A stretch of 64,000 nucleotides of DNA, taken from NCBI GenBank assembly GCA_022496805.1, contig CM040100.1:26751009-26815008 (forward strand), written 5' to 3'. Position numbers and translations under genes: made by a program. Below, one piece after another: positions 41,846 through 51,738 of the stretch; the stretch's first letter is position 1, and the number at the start of each line of letters is the position of its first letter. The stretch is from Pohlia nutans (Eukaryota; Streptophyta; Bryopsida; Bryales; Mniaceae). The notes below the pieces were generated by a model, which did not search any database, was not told the origin of the DNA, and was given only the letters and a program-made list of their open reading frames with translations.

Positions 41846-42163
41846 TATTGAAGGTTAGATTAGAATGCCAAAGCCTCACACAAACACTTGGAATGCATAG
41901 GAAAGAGATGATCTTTACTCATGGGCTGCCCCTCTTAAGTAGCACACCCAAGGGAGTCCCCTTGGCAAACCATATGGGACATCAGCCCATACTCCACTCC
42001 TAGTACACTAGGATCAGCCCATATCACTTGGGAGACCCAATTCTCATTACTTCTAACTAGTACCACTTCTCTAGTTGCAAGTCTAGCTCATTCGCATCAT
42101 CTACTCTAGCTAATGCGCATGGCTAAGAGCAACTTCAGCCCACGCAATCATCCTACTTCAACA
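41846..42163 (-). repeat. 5' LTR of copy M
   Basis: 318 bp with the private change GGCTAAGAGC; GACCA follows. Confidence 0.94.
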
Positions 42164-43664
42164 GACCACACACGTCGGAATGCACAATCTCAAGAACCTT
42201 GGTTGCACGAGTTGCCCCATCAACTGGAAACGGTGAGCGTTGTTGCTTGCCTTCAATACAACCCTCACATGTGAATGAACTAGGTGCGACGTGTGATTGT
42301 GCAAGATCCATGCCACTTACCATTCCACGCAGTGCTTTCACACTCTTGACATTCAAATGCCCGAGACGACGATGCCACAACGCCAACTTGTCTTCGTTTG
42401 AACTCGATTGCACCAACGTTGCGGATTCCGCCGCGTGCATCTTGGAAAACTTGATTTGGTACAAGCCGTTGACTTCGTGTATAATGGCCACCTCCTCACG
42501 ACTTGGGGACAACACAAAACACCCTTGGTCGCTAAATTCCACTCGCAAATGCTTCATCACCAAATGTCGCACCGATAAAAGATTTGCCTTCAACTTGGGA
42601 ACGTGGAGGACATCATGGATGGTAATTGTCTTCACACGACCCTTCACCTCGGTGTCTACGACGATGGATCCTTTACCCACGGCTTGAAGAACCGTATCAT
42701 CACCCAAAATGACATTCTTTGGAGATATGACGTGATATGATTGGAAACAAGTCCTAATGGGCGCCATGTGACTCGAGGCTCCCGAATCAACAATCCAATC
42801 GATCACACTACCATTGCATGACACGTCACTTGCCATCATTGCATACTCGTCCCCGTCATCACTACAAGAAGAGACGCTAGTCATAAATGCGTACTCATCA
42901 CCTGCATCGTTGACCTTTGTATTGTTGGCACTTTCCTCTCTCTTGCGTTTGTAGCAAAATTTTGCCAAGTGGCCCTTCTTACCGCAATAGTAGCATACCT
43001 TGTCTGTAGAGCTCCCACTGGCACCGCTCTTGGATTGCTTCGCCATAAGCGCTGCGCTATCGCCACGAGTCTCGTTCTCTTTGCGCCGCGAGAGTTCATG
43101 CAACAACCGTGATGTCACATAATCAAGAGTGAGCTCGCTAATGGGCCTACTCTCCATAGCAACGATAAGATACTCGTACGACGGCGGCAAACTCTCGAGG
43201 AGCGTCATAACGATATCACCGTCGGTAATGTTGACGTCTGCGCCGTTGAGCTGATCCGCAAGAGCCTTGACTTTGTTGATGTGCGCCAGCATGTCGTCGT
43301 TTTCTTCCATCTTGATGGTGAAAAACTTGCGCCTCAAGAACAAGATATTGTCCAAGCTCTTTGCCTCATGAATATTGCAAAGCTTGGCCCATGCCTCGGC
43401 GGGAGTCTTGCACGACCGAATATGAGAAAGCTGGGAATCAGAAAGATTAAGAGCCAAAATCGCAAAGGCCTTTTTCTCTCGCCGAGTGTACGCAGTTCGT
43501 ACCCTAGCCTCGGCGTCGGACGAAGGCGGTTCCTCACTACCCTCAACTATCTCCCACAATTCCTTTTCGGCCATGACCATTTCCATCTTGAATTTCCACA
43601 AGTGGAAGTTGACGCCATCGAACTTGTCTACAACCTTAGCACCTTCACCCTCAAATGTAGCCAT
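42164..43664 (-). pseudogene. gag-pol: Gag to first integrase residue, copy L
   Basis: Residues 1-500 in an open frame: Gag, zinc knuckle, protease, complete HHCC and the first integrase aspartate D497. Copy M interrupts it at SDVCGP. The private change V105D lies in Gag (KSLDNILFL). The rest continues at 33940-36517. Confidence 0.9.
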
Positions 43665-44535
43665 ATCCTTGATTGAAGGACGTACGCTCACAAAATTCAG
43701 CCCCTAGAAAGCTAAGAAAAATTGTTTTTATGATTTTTGACAATTTTGTGATTTGTGAGGCAAATTGCACACGTATGTGCTTCTAATGCCTCCAAACTAA
43801 TTCCAAACACTAAATCAGCACCTTTGTGCTACACATCAACCTCACAACACTCAATCGTGATGGTTCTTAGTGAATTTGCACAAGATCATACCACAACGCC
43901 CTAACTAGGAGAATTGCGCACTCGTTGGCTCAAATCCACTCAAATCAGCACCCTTGTGCTTCACAACATGTAATGCACCCTATGCACACCCTTGTGCCTT
44001 CCAAGGACTCTCAATCAATGCAAATTCAGCCCCTTCAAGTCCTAATTGCATTGAAATTCATCAAATCAGCCCCGTTGTGCATTCCCTAACCCAAACTCTA
44101 ATTTTGAGCACTCCAAGGGCATAACTCACATTCCAAACCCTTGTGCAACAATTGCAATACCAAAATCAGATTGTAGACTCACTCCAAGAGCCTCAAAGCA
44201 TAAAAGTGCCATGCAACAACACAAGTGCACAAATTGAGCACAAATTGAGCCAATAAGCTCCAATAAGCTCCAATAAGCTCCAATAAGCTCCAATAAGCTC
44301 CAATATACTCCAACAAGCACCAATAAGCTCCGAAGCTCCAATTCAGCCCTTGTAGACGTGTATAAACTCCAAAAGTGCTCCAAAGTGCTCCAAAAGCTCC
44401 AAATCAACAAATGATAGCTCCAAAGTGCGAATTCAGCCCTCCAACACGTAGATCAAAGGTAGGAAGATTGTAATACCTCCCGATGTCGAAATCAGCCCAC
44501 CAAAGCTCGAATTCAGCCCTCCAAAGTTCCAAATC
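43665..44535 (-). other. Truncated leader of copy L
   Basis: Leader without a gene. Five plain 10-bp units (44255-44304), the largest array here. The splice-donor-like site reads GAGTGAGT instead of GGGTGAGT. It ends at TTCCAAATC, where the LTR of copy N begins. Confidence 0.85.
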
Positions 44536-44853
44536 TGTTGAAGTAGGATGATTGCATGGGCTGAAGTTGCTCATAGCCATGCGCATTAGCTAGAGTAGAT
44601 GATGCGAATGACCTAGACTAGCAACTAGAGAAGTGGTACTAGTTAGAGATAATGAGAATTGGGTCTCCCAAGTGATATGGGCTGATCCTAGTGTACTAGG
44701 AGTGGAGTATGGGCTGATGTCCCATATGGTTTGCCAAGGGGACTCCCTTGGGTGTGCTACTTAAGAGGGGCAGCCCATGAGTAAAGATTATCTCTTTCCT
44801 ATGCATTCCAAGTGTTTGTGTGAGGCTTTGGCATTCTAATCTAACCTTCAATA
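44536..44853 (+). repeat. 5' LTR of copy N
   Basis: 318 bp, TGTTGAAG to CTTCAATA, followed directly by the PBS. Confidence 0.94.
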
Positions 44854-45670
44854 GGTTATGGGCCCACTCATGTGTTTTGCGTGAGTCAAAGATTAGATTG
44901 CTCATTGTGTGGAGGTCGTGCGTTGGAGCGCTGATTTTGGAGTATTGGAGCGCTGATTTGGAACTTTGGAGGGCTGAATTCGAGCTTTGGTGGGCTGATT
45001 TCGACATTGGGAGGTATTACAATCTTCCTACCTTTGATCTACGTGTTGGAGGGCTGAATTCGCACTTTGGAGCTATCATTTGTTGATTTGGAGCTTTTGG
45101 AGCACTTTGGAGCACCTTTGGAGTTTATACACGTCTACAAGGGCTGAATTGGAGCTTTGGAGCTTATTGGTGCTTGTTGGAGTATATTGGAGCTGATTGG
45201 AGCTTATTGGAGCTTATTGGAGCTTATTGGAGCTTATTGGCTCAATTTGTGCTCAATTTGTGCACTTGTGTTGTTGCAAGGCACTTTTATGCTTTGAGGC
45301 TCTTGGGGTGAGTCTACAATCTGATTTTGGTATTGCAATTCTTGCACAAGGGTTTGGAATGTGAGTTATGCCCTTGGAGTGCTCAAAATTAGAGTTTGGG
45401 TTAGTGAATGCACAACGGGGCTGATTTGATGAATTTCAATGCAATTAGGACTTGAAGGGGCTGAATTTGCATTGATTTAGAGTCCTTGGAAGGCACAAGA
45501 GTGTCCATAGGGTGCATTACGTGTTGTGAAGCACAAGGGTGCTGATTTGAGTGGATTTGAGCCAACGAGTGCGCAATTCTCCTAGTTAGGGTGATTGTGG
45601 TATGATCTTGTGCAAATTCACTAAGAACCATCACGATTGAGTGTTGTGAGGTTGATGTGTAGCACAAAGG
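44854..45670 (+). other. PBS and leader of copy N
   Basis: PBS 44854-44867, then leader with no gene. The 10-bp array is one GATTGGAGCT variant plus plain units. Private variants are CACAAGAGTG and GGGTGATTGTGG. Confidence 0.86.
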
Positions 45671-45988
45671 TATTGAAGGTTAGATTAGAATGCCAAAGCC
45701 TCACACAAACACTTGGAATGCATAGGAAAGAGATGATCTTTACTCATGGGCTGCCCCTCTTAAGTAGCACACCCAAGGGAGTCCCCTTGGCAAACCATAT
45801 GGGACATCAGCCCATACTCCACTCCTAGTACACTAGGATCAGCCCATATCACTTGGGAGACCCAATTCTCATTACTTCTAACTAGTACCACTTCTCTAGT
45901 TGCAAGTCTAGCTCATTCGCATCATCTACTCTAGCTAATGCGCATGGCTATGAGCAACTTCAGCCCACGCAATCATCCTACTTCAACA
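45671..45988 (-). repeat. 3' LTR of copy O
   Basis: 318 bp with normal edges. Confidence 0.95.
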
Positions 45989-48900
45989 CTCCCACTTTGC
46001 AAATAGCCAAAGCCTTCGAGCCCAAATGCCACCAGTAGTCTTTGATGTCGATCTCTCGGAAGAGCCTTTGTCAGCACGTCCGCCACCATGTGCTCCGTTG
46101 GACAATACTTCAACTCTATCACCTTCATCTCTAACTTCTCTCGAATGAAGTGATATTGCACATCAATGTGCTTTGTACGTGAGTGATGCGTTGGATTCTT
46201 CGCCAATGACATACTCCCTTGGTTGTCACACATGATTGTTGTAGCCTCCTCTTGAGTGCATCTCACATCCGCCATTAGTTGCCTCAACCAAATGGCCTCC
46301 TTCGTACCGTGGCTCGTCGCCATGTACTCCGCCTCAACCGTTGACGTGGCCGTGGTTTGTTGGCGCTTGCTATTCCATGAAACGGCCCCCGATCCAACTT
46401 TGAACATGTACCCCGTGGTGGATCTACGATCATTGGTATCACCCGCATAATCCGCATCACAATACCCACTCAACACAATGTTGTCACCTCCAAGACACAA
46501 CCTCACATCACTTGTGCCTTTCAAGTACCGCATGATCCTCTTGACCGCAACCCAATGACTTGAACCCGGTCTTGCCATGTGTTGACTCACAACGCTGATT
46601 GGATACGCAAGGTCCGGCCTTGTTGCAATCATAGCATACATCAATGACCCTACAGCTTGCTTGTATGGCACATCCACCATAGATTGAGCCTCTAATGCAT
46701 ACTCCTCATCGGTGAGTTTCACGAGTTTGGAATTCACATCCAATGGAGTGCCAACCGGTTTGCAATCCTCCATGCCAAAGCGTTTGAGAACATCCATAAC
46801 ATACTTGCTTTGATTCATTGTTATGGTGCGTGTTGCTCTATCTCGCACAAACTCAACTCCTAAACAAAAGTGCAACTCACCCAGATCACTCATCTCGTAC
46901 TCGTTCTCAAGCATTGCCTTCAATGCCTTCAAAGAGCTCATACAACTTGCAAGGATGATCAAATCATCCACATATATGATCACGATGACCACATGTTGCC
47001 CATTTTGCATGAAATACAAGCTGTGATCAGCGATGCTCCTTGTGAACCCGATATGAACAAGAAACGTGTCAATCTTTTGATACCATGCGCGTGGAGATTG
47101 CTTCAACCCATACAATGACTTGTTCAACTTGCAAACAAGGTTCTCATTACCTCGTTGCACAAATCCTTCGGGTTGCACCATGTAGATGTCCTCGTCCAAC
47201 TCGCCGTTCAAGAACGCCGTCTTCACATCCATTTGATGCATTTCCAAATCCATGGCAGCCCCGATGGCCAAAATGCATCGAATAGTGGTGAATTTCGCCA
47301 CCGGTGCAAAGGTCTCATGAAAATCAACACCTTCGATTTGTGAAAAGCCCTTTGCCACCAATCTTGCCTTATAACGAACCACATCACCCGTTGCATCTCT
47401 CTTTGCACGAAATACCCACTTACAACCGATAGCGTTGCGATTCTTGGGGAGGGGAGTCAATTCCCAAGTGCCATTGTCCATCAACGATTTGTACTCCTCT
47501 TGCATGGCTTGCTCCCACTTGTTTGCATCATCACAACTCAACGCTTCACGAATCGTCAATGGAGCATCTAAAAGTGCAACGTTTGCATGCTCCTCCTCAC
47601 CTTGAGGGAGAATATGATTCTTCCACCACTCGCCAAGTGGTCTACGATTTCTCTCTGGATAACGACGATCGCTCGAGGATGCATTGTCTTCAACCGCCGT
47701 TGCTTGTGCCTTTTTCTCGCCATTCTTCGTCTTCAAAGGTCGCTCCTCAATATGTTCCTCATCACCACCATCTTCGTCATCTTCGTCTTCATCAACAATA
47801 TCAATAACGGGAGATTTGGAAGATTGGTCCACAATGGCCGGTTTATCGCCACTTCTCCCACTTGGACCATCGTCCAAATTGTCTTCAACCTTGGAATTCT
47901 CGCAAAATGTCACATCACGAGCTCGAATGATCTTCTTGGTCTCGAGCGACATGAGCCTGTACGCCTTGGTACCTTCACAATATCCAAGAAACACACATTT
48001 TGTTGCCTTGGCCTCAAGTTTGGTTCTTTGAGAATCGGGTACCTTTGCAAATGCGATGCATCCAAATGTGCGCATGTGCTCCACGCGGGGTGGCCTCCCA
48101 CTCCACGCTTGCTCTGGTGTCATGTTTTGAACCGCACTCGTCGGGCATCGGTTGCGTGTGTACACCGCAGTCACCACCGCTTCCGCCCAAAGGTCCAAAC
48201 CCAAATTTTGTGCATGCAACATACTCCTTGCCATTTCCACAATTGTTCGATTTGCACGCTCTGCAACTCCGTTTTGTTGTGGTGTATATGGCGTTGTCGT
48301 TTGTCTAGCAATGCCTTCTTTCTTCAATAACTCTGCAAATTGGTTGGACAAGAACTCGCCGCCATTATCCGATCGAAACACCTTGATCTTGTGCTCGGAT
48401 TGCTTCTCAACCAACGCCTTGAACTCTTTGAACTTCTCAAAACACTCGCTCTTTGCTTTGATCGGATACAACCATATCTTCCTCGAAAAATCATCAATGA
48501 ACGTCACAAAATACTTGCAACCCCCCATAGACGTGGTCTTCATTGGACCACACACGTCGGAATGCACAATCTCAAGTACCTTGGTTGCACGAGTTGCCCC
48601 ATCAACTGGAAACGGTGAGCGTTGTTGCTTGCCTTCAATACAACCCTCACATGTGAATGAACTAGGTGCGACGTGTGATTGTGCAAGATCCATGCCACTT
48701 ACCATTCCACGCAGTGCTTTCACACTCTTGACATTCAAATGCCCGAGACGACGATGCCACAACGCCAACTTGTCTTCGTTTGAACTCGATTGCACCAACG
48801 TTGCGGATTCCGCCGCGTGCATCTTGGAAAACTTGATTTGGTACAAGCCGTTGACTTCGTGTATAATGGCCACCTCCTCACGACTTGGAGACAACACAAA

Positions 48901-50046
48901 ACACCCTTGGTCGCTAAATTCCACTCGCAAATGCTTCATCACCAAATGTCGCACCGATAAAAGATTTGCCTTCAACTTGGGAACGTGGAGGACATCATGG
49001 ATGGTAATTGTCTTCACACGACCCTTCACCTCGGTGTCTACGACGATGGATCCTTTACCCACGGCTTGAAGAACCGTATCATCACCCAAAATGACATTCT
49101 TTGGAGATATGACGTGATATGATTGGAAACAAGTCCTAATGGGCGCCATGTGACTCGAGGCTCCCGAATCAACAATCCAATCGATCACACTACCATTGCA
49201 TGACACGTCACTTGCCATCATTGCATACTCGTCCCCGTCATCACTACAAGAAGAGACGCTAGTCATAAATGCATACTCATCACCTGCATCGTTGACCTTT
49301 GTATTGTTGGCACTTTCCTCTCTCTTGCGTTTGTAGCAAAATTTTGCCAAGTGGCCCTTCTTACCGCAATAGTAGCATACCTTGTCTGTAGAGCTCCCAC
49401 TGGCACCGCTCTTGGATTGCTTCGCCATAAGCGCCGCGCTATCGCCACGAGTCTCGTTCTCTTTGCGCCGCGAGAGTTCATGCAACAACCGTGATGTCAC
49501 ATAATCAAGAGTGAGCTCGCTAATGGGCCTACTCTCCATAGCAACGATAAGATACTCGTACGACGGCGGCAAACTCTCGAGGAGCGTCATAACGATATCA
49601 CCGTCGGTAATGTTGACGTCTGCGCCGTTGAGCTGATCCGCAAGAGCCTTGACTTTGTTGATGTGCGCCAACATGTCGTCGTTTTCTTCCATCTTGATGG
49701 TGAAAAACTTGCGCCTCAAAAACAAGATATTGACCAAGCTCTTTGCCTCATGAATATTGCAAAGCTTGGCCCATGCCTCGGCGGGAGTCTTGCACGACCG
49801 AATATGAGAAAGCTGGGAATCAGAAAGATTAAGAGCCAAAATCGCAAAGGCCTTTTTCTCTCGCCGAGTGTACGCAGTTCGTACCCTAGCCTCGGCGTCG
49901 GACGAAGGCGGTTCCTCACTACCCTCAACTATCTCCCACAATTCTTTTTCGGCCATGACCATTTCCATCTTGAATTTCCACAAGTGGAAGTTGACGCCAT
50001 CGAACTTGTCTACAACCTTAGCACCTTCACCCTCAAATGTAGCCAT
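45973..50046 (-). CDS. gag-pol: Gag-Pol polyprotein, intact, copy O
   Basis: 1357 residues with all motifs intact, and no stop or frameshift. It has the same residue pattern as B and E (EFLSNQFAELL, FMQNGQ, PRDRHQRLLVAF). I found one amino-acid difference from E (serine at 1193) and only silent differences from B in the gag region. The protein should be functional, but the damaged LTR terminus means this copy could not easily give rise to a normal integration from its own DNA; transcription from the LTR would be unaffected. Confidence 0.95.
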   Translation of the reverse strand: MATFEGEGAKVVDKFDGVNFHLWKFKMEMVMAEKELWEIVEGSEEPPSSDAEARVRTAYTRREKKAFAILALNLSDSQLSHIRSCKTPAEAWAKLCNIHEAKSLVNILFLRRKFFTIKMEENDDMLAHINKVKALADQLNGADVNITDGDIVMTLLESLPPSYEYLIVAMESRPISELTLDYVTSRLLHELSRRKENETRGDSAALMAKQSKSGASGSSTDKVCYYCGKKGHLAKFCYKRKREESANNTKVNDAGDEYAFMTSVSSCSDDGDEYAMMASDVSCNGSVIDWIVDSGASSHMAPIRTCFQSYHVISPKNVILGDDTVLQAVGKGSIVVDTEVKGRVKTITIHDVLHVPKLKANLLSVRHLVMKHLRVEFSDQGCFVLSPSREEVAIIHEVNGLYQIKFSKMHAAESATLVQSSSNEDKLALWHRRLGHLNVKSVKALRGMVSGMDLAQSHVAPSSFTCEGCIEGKQQRSPFPVDGATRATKVLEIVHSDVCGPMKTTSMGGCKYFVTFIDDFSRKIWLYPIKAKSECFEKFKEFKALVEKQSEHKIKVFRSDNGGEFLSNQFAELLKKEGIARQTTTPYTPQQNGVAERANRTIVEMARSMLHAQNLGLDLWAEAVVTAVYTRNRCPTSAVQNMTPEQAWSGRPPRVEHMRTFGCIAFAKVPDSQRTKLEAKATKCVFLGYCEGTKAYRLMSLETKKIIRARDVTFCENSKVEDNLDDGPSGRSGDKPAIVDQSSKSPVIDIVDEDEDDEDGGDEEHIEERPLKTKNGEKKAQATAVEDNASSSDRRYPERNRRPLGEWWKNHILPQGEEEHANVALLDAPLTIREALSCDDANKWEQAMQEEYKSLMDNGTWELTPLPKNRNAIGCKWVFRAKRDATGDVVRYKARLVAKGFSQIEGVDFHETFAPVAKFTTIRCILAIGAAMDLEMHQMDVKTAFLNGELDEDIYMVQPEGFVQRGNENLVCKLNKSLYGLKQSPRAWYQKIDTFLVHIGFTRSIADHSLYFMQNGQHVVIVIIYVDDLIILASCMSSLKALKAMLENEYEMSDLGELHFCLGVEFVRDRATRTITMNQSKYVMDVLKRFGMEDCKPVGTPLDVNSKLVKLTDEEYALEAQSMVDVPYKQAVGSLMYAMIATRPDLAYPISVVSQHMARPGSSHWVAVKRIMRYLKGTSDVRLCLGGDNIVLSGYCDADYAGDTNDRRSTTGYMFKVGSGAVSWNSKRQQTTATSTVEAEYMATSHGTKEAIWLRQLMADVRCTQEEATTIMCDNQGSMSLAKNPTHHSRTKHIDVQYHFIREKLEMKVIELKYCPTEHMVADVLTKALPRDRHQRLLVAFGLEGFGYLQSGSVEVG

Positions 50047-51009
50047 ATCCTTGATTGAAGGACGTACGCTCACAAAATTCAGCCCCTAGAAAGCTAAGAA
50101 AAATTGTTTTTATGATCTTTTGACAATTTTGTGATTTGTGAGGCAAATTGCGCACGTACGTGCTTCTAATGCCTCCAAACTAATTCCAAACACTAAATCA
50201 GCACCTTTGTGCTACACATCAACCTCACAACACTCAATCGTGATGGTTCTTAGTGAATTTGCACAAGATCATACCACAACACCCTAACTAGGAGAATTGC
50301 GCACTCGTTGGCTCAAATCCACTCAAATCAGCACCCTTGTGCTTCACAACACGTAATGCACCCTATGGACACCCTTGTGCCTTCCAAGGACTCTAAATCA
50401 ATGCAAATTCAGCCCCTTCAAGTCCTAATTGCATTGAAATTCATCAAATCAGCCCCGTTGTGCATTCACTAACCCAAACTCTAATTTTGAGCACTCCAAG
50501 GGCATAACTCACATTCCAAACCCTTGTGCAAGAATTGCAATACCAAAATCAGATTGTAGACTCACCCCAAGAGCCTCAAAGCATAAAAGTGCCTTGCAAC
50601 AACACAAGTGCACAAATTGAGCACAAATTGAGCCAATAAGCTCCAATAAGCTCCAATAAGCTCCAATAAGCTCCAATATACTCCAACAAGCACCAATAAG
50701 CTCCAAAGCTCCAATTCAGCCCTTGTAGACGTGTATAAACTCCAAAAGTGCTCCAAAGTGCTCCAAAAGCTCCAAATCAACAAATGATAGCTCCAAAGTG
50801 CGAATTCAGCCCTCCAACATGTAGATCAAAGGTAGGAAGATTGTAATACCTCCCAATGTCGAAATCAGCCCACCAAAGCTCGAATTCAGCCCTCCAAAGT
50901 TCCAAATCAGCGCTCCAATACTCCAAAATCAGCGCTCCAACGCACGACCTCCACACAATGAGCAATCTAATCTTTGACTCACGCAAAACACATGAGTGGG
51001 CCCATAACC
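50047..51009 (-). other. 5' leader and PBS of copy O
   Basis: 963 bp, no gene. It matches the leaders of B and E, with four plain 10-bp units and the GCGCACGT variant. Confidence 0.87.
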
Positions 51010-51325
51010 TATTGAAGGTTAGATTAGAATGCCAAAGCCTCACACAAACACTTGGAATGCATAGGAAAGAGATGATCTTTACTCATGGGCTGCCCCTCTT
51101 AAGTAGCACACCCAAGGGAGTCCCCTTGGCAAACCATATGGGACATCAGCCCATACTCCACTCCTAGTACACTAGGATCAGCCCATATCACTTGGGAGAC
51201 CCAATTCTCATTACTTCTAACTAGTACCACTTCTCTAGTTGCAAGTCTAGCTCATTCGCATCATCTACTCTAGCTAATGCGCATGGCTATGAGCAACTTC
51301 AGCCCACGCAATCATCCTACTTCAA
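51010..51325 (-). repeat. 5' LTR of copy O, last 2 bp missing
   Basis: 316 bp remain. The edge reads CTTCAA then TGCAATTAGG instead of CTTCAACA, so the LTR terminus was lost in an end-joining event. Confidence 0.9.
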
Positions 51326-51738
51326 TGCAATTAGGATTTGATGAATTTCAATGCAATTAGGACTTGAAGGGGCTGAATTTGCATTGATTTAGAGTCCTTG
51401 GAAGGCACAAGGGTGTGCATAGGGTGCATTACGTGTTGTGAAGCACAAGGGTGCTGATTTGAGTGGATTTGAGCCAACGAGTGCGCAATTCTCCTAGTTA
51501 GGGTGTTGTGGTATGATCTTGTGCAAATTCACTAAGAACCATCACGATTGAGTGTTGTCAGGTTGATGTGTAGCACAAAGGTGCTGATTTAGTGTTTGGA
51601 ATTAGTTTGGAGGCATTAGAAGCACGTACGTGTGCAATTTGCCTCACAAATCACAAAATTGTCAAAAAATCATAAAAACAATTTTTCTTAGCTTGCTAGG
51701 GGCTGAATTTTGTGAGCGTACGTCCTTCAATCAAGGAT
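51326..51738 (+). other. Leader remainder of copy P with local duplication
   Basis: Begins TGCAATTAGG, then ATTTGATGAATTTCAATGCAATTAGG-type text: the segment TTCAATGCAATTAGG occurs twice in tandem (51321 and about 51347). The leader then continues normally to the ATG. The acceptor-like TTTTTCTTAG is kept. Confidence 0.83.

Larger units (their letters stand above)
36518..42163 (-). mobile_element. Full-length copia element copy M (5646 bp)
   Basis: LTRs 36518-36835 and 41846-42163 differ at two places that I can see (CCTTAGCAAACC against CCTTGGCAAACC, and GGCTATGAGC against GGCTAAGAGC), so it is slightly older than B, E and J. The target duplication GACCA is perfect. The leader lacks one 11-bp AAAGTGCTCC-type unit, a shortening shared with copy R. 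Confidence 0.94.
33819..44535 (-). mobile_element. Copia element copy L, interrupted by copy M, both ends damaged
   Basis: Minus-strand copy in two parts, 33819-36517 and 42164-44535. Copy M sits between them with target duplication GACCA (36513-36517 and 42164-42168). Copy K cut its 3' LTR after 137 bp, counted from the LTR start. Copy N enters its leader at 44535, so its PBS and 5' LTR are not seen here. Confidence 0.9.
44536..45670 (+). mobile_element. Copia element copy N, 5' end fragment
   Basis: Plus-strand 5' LTR, PBS and most of the leader, inserted in the leader of copy L (left flank AAATC, 44531-44535). Copy O begins at 45671 after AAAGG. The rest of N is not found on the other side of O: the leader that follows O starts about 250 bp further upstream in element coordinates and has different variants, so it belongs to copy P. 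Confidence 0.87.
45671..51325 (-). mobile_element. Nearly full-length copia element copy O
   Basis: 3' LTR 45671-45988, intact gag-pol, leader, PBS 50996-51009 and 5' LTR 51010-51325. The last two bases of the 5' LTR (the terminal TG in sense) are replaced, and the sequence runs into leader text of copy P at a short ATTCAA-type overlap. There is therefore no matching target duplication on this side (left flank AAAGG). The body is almost identical to copy E. Confidence 0.92.
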
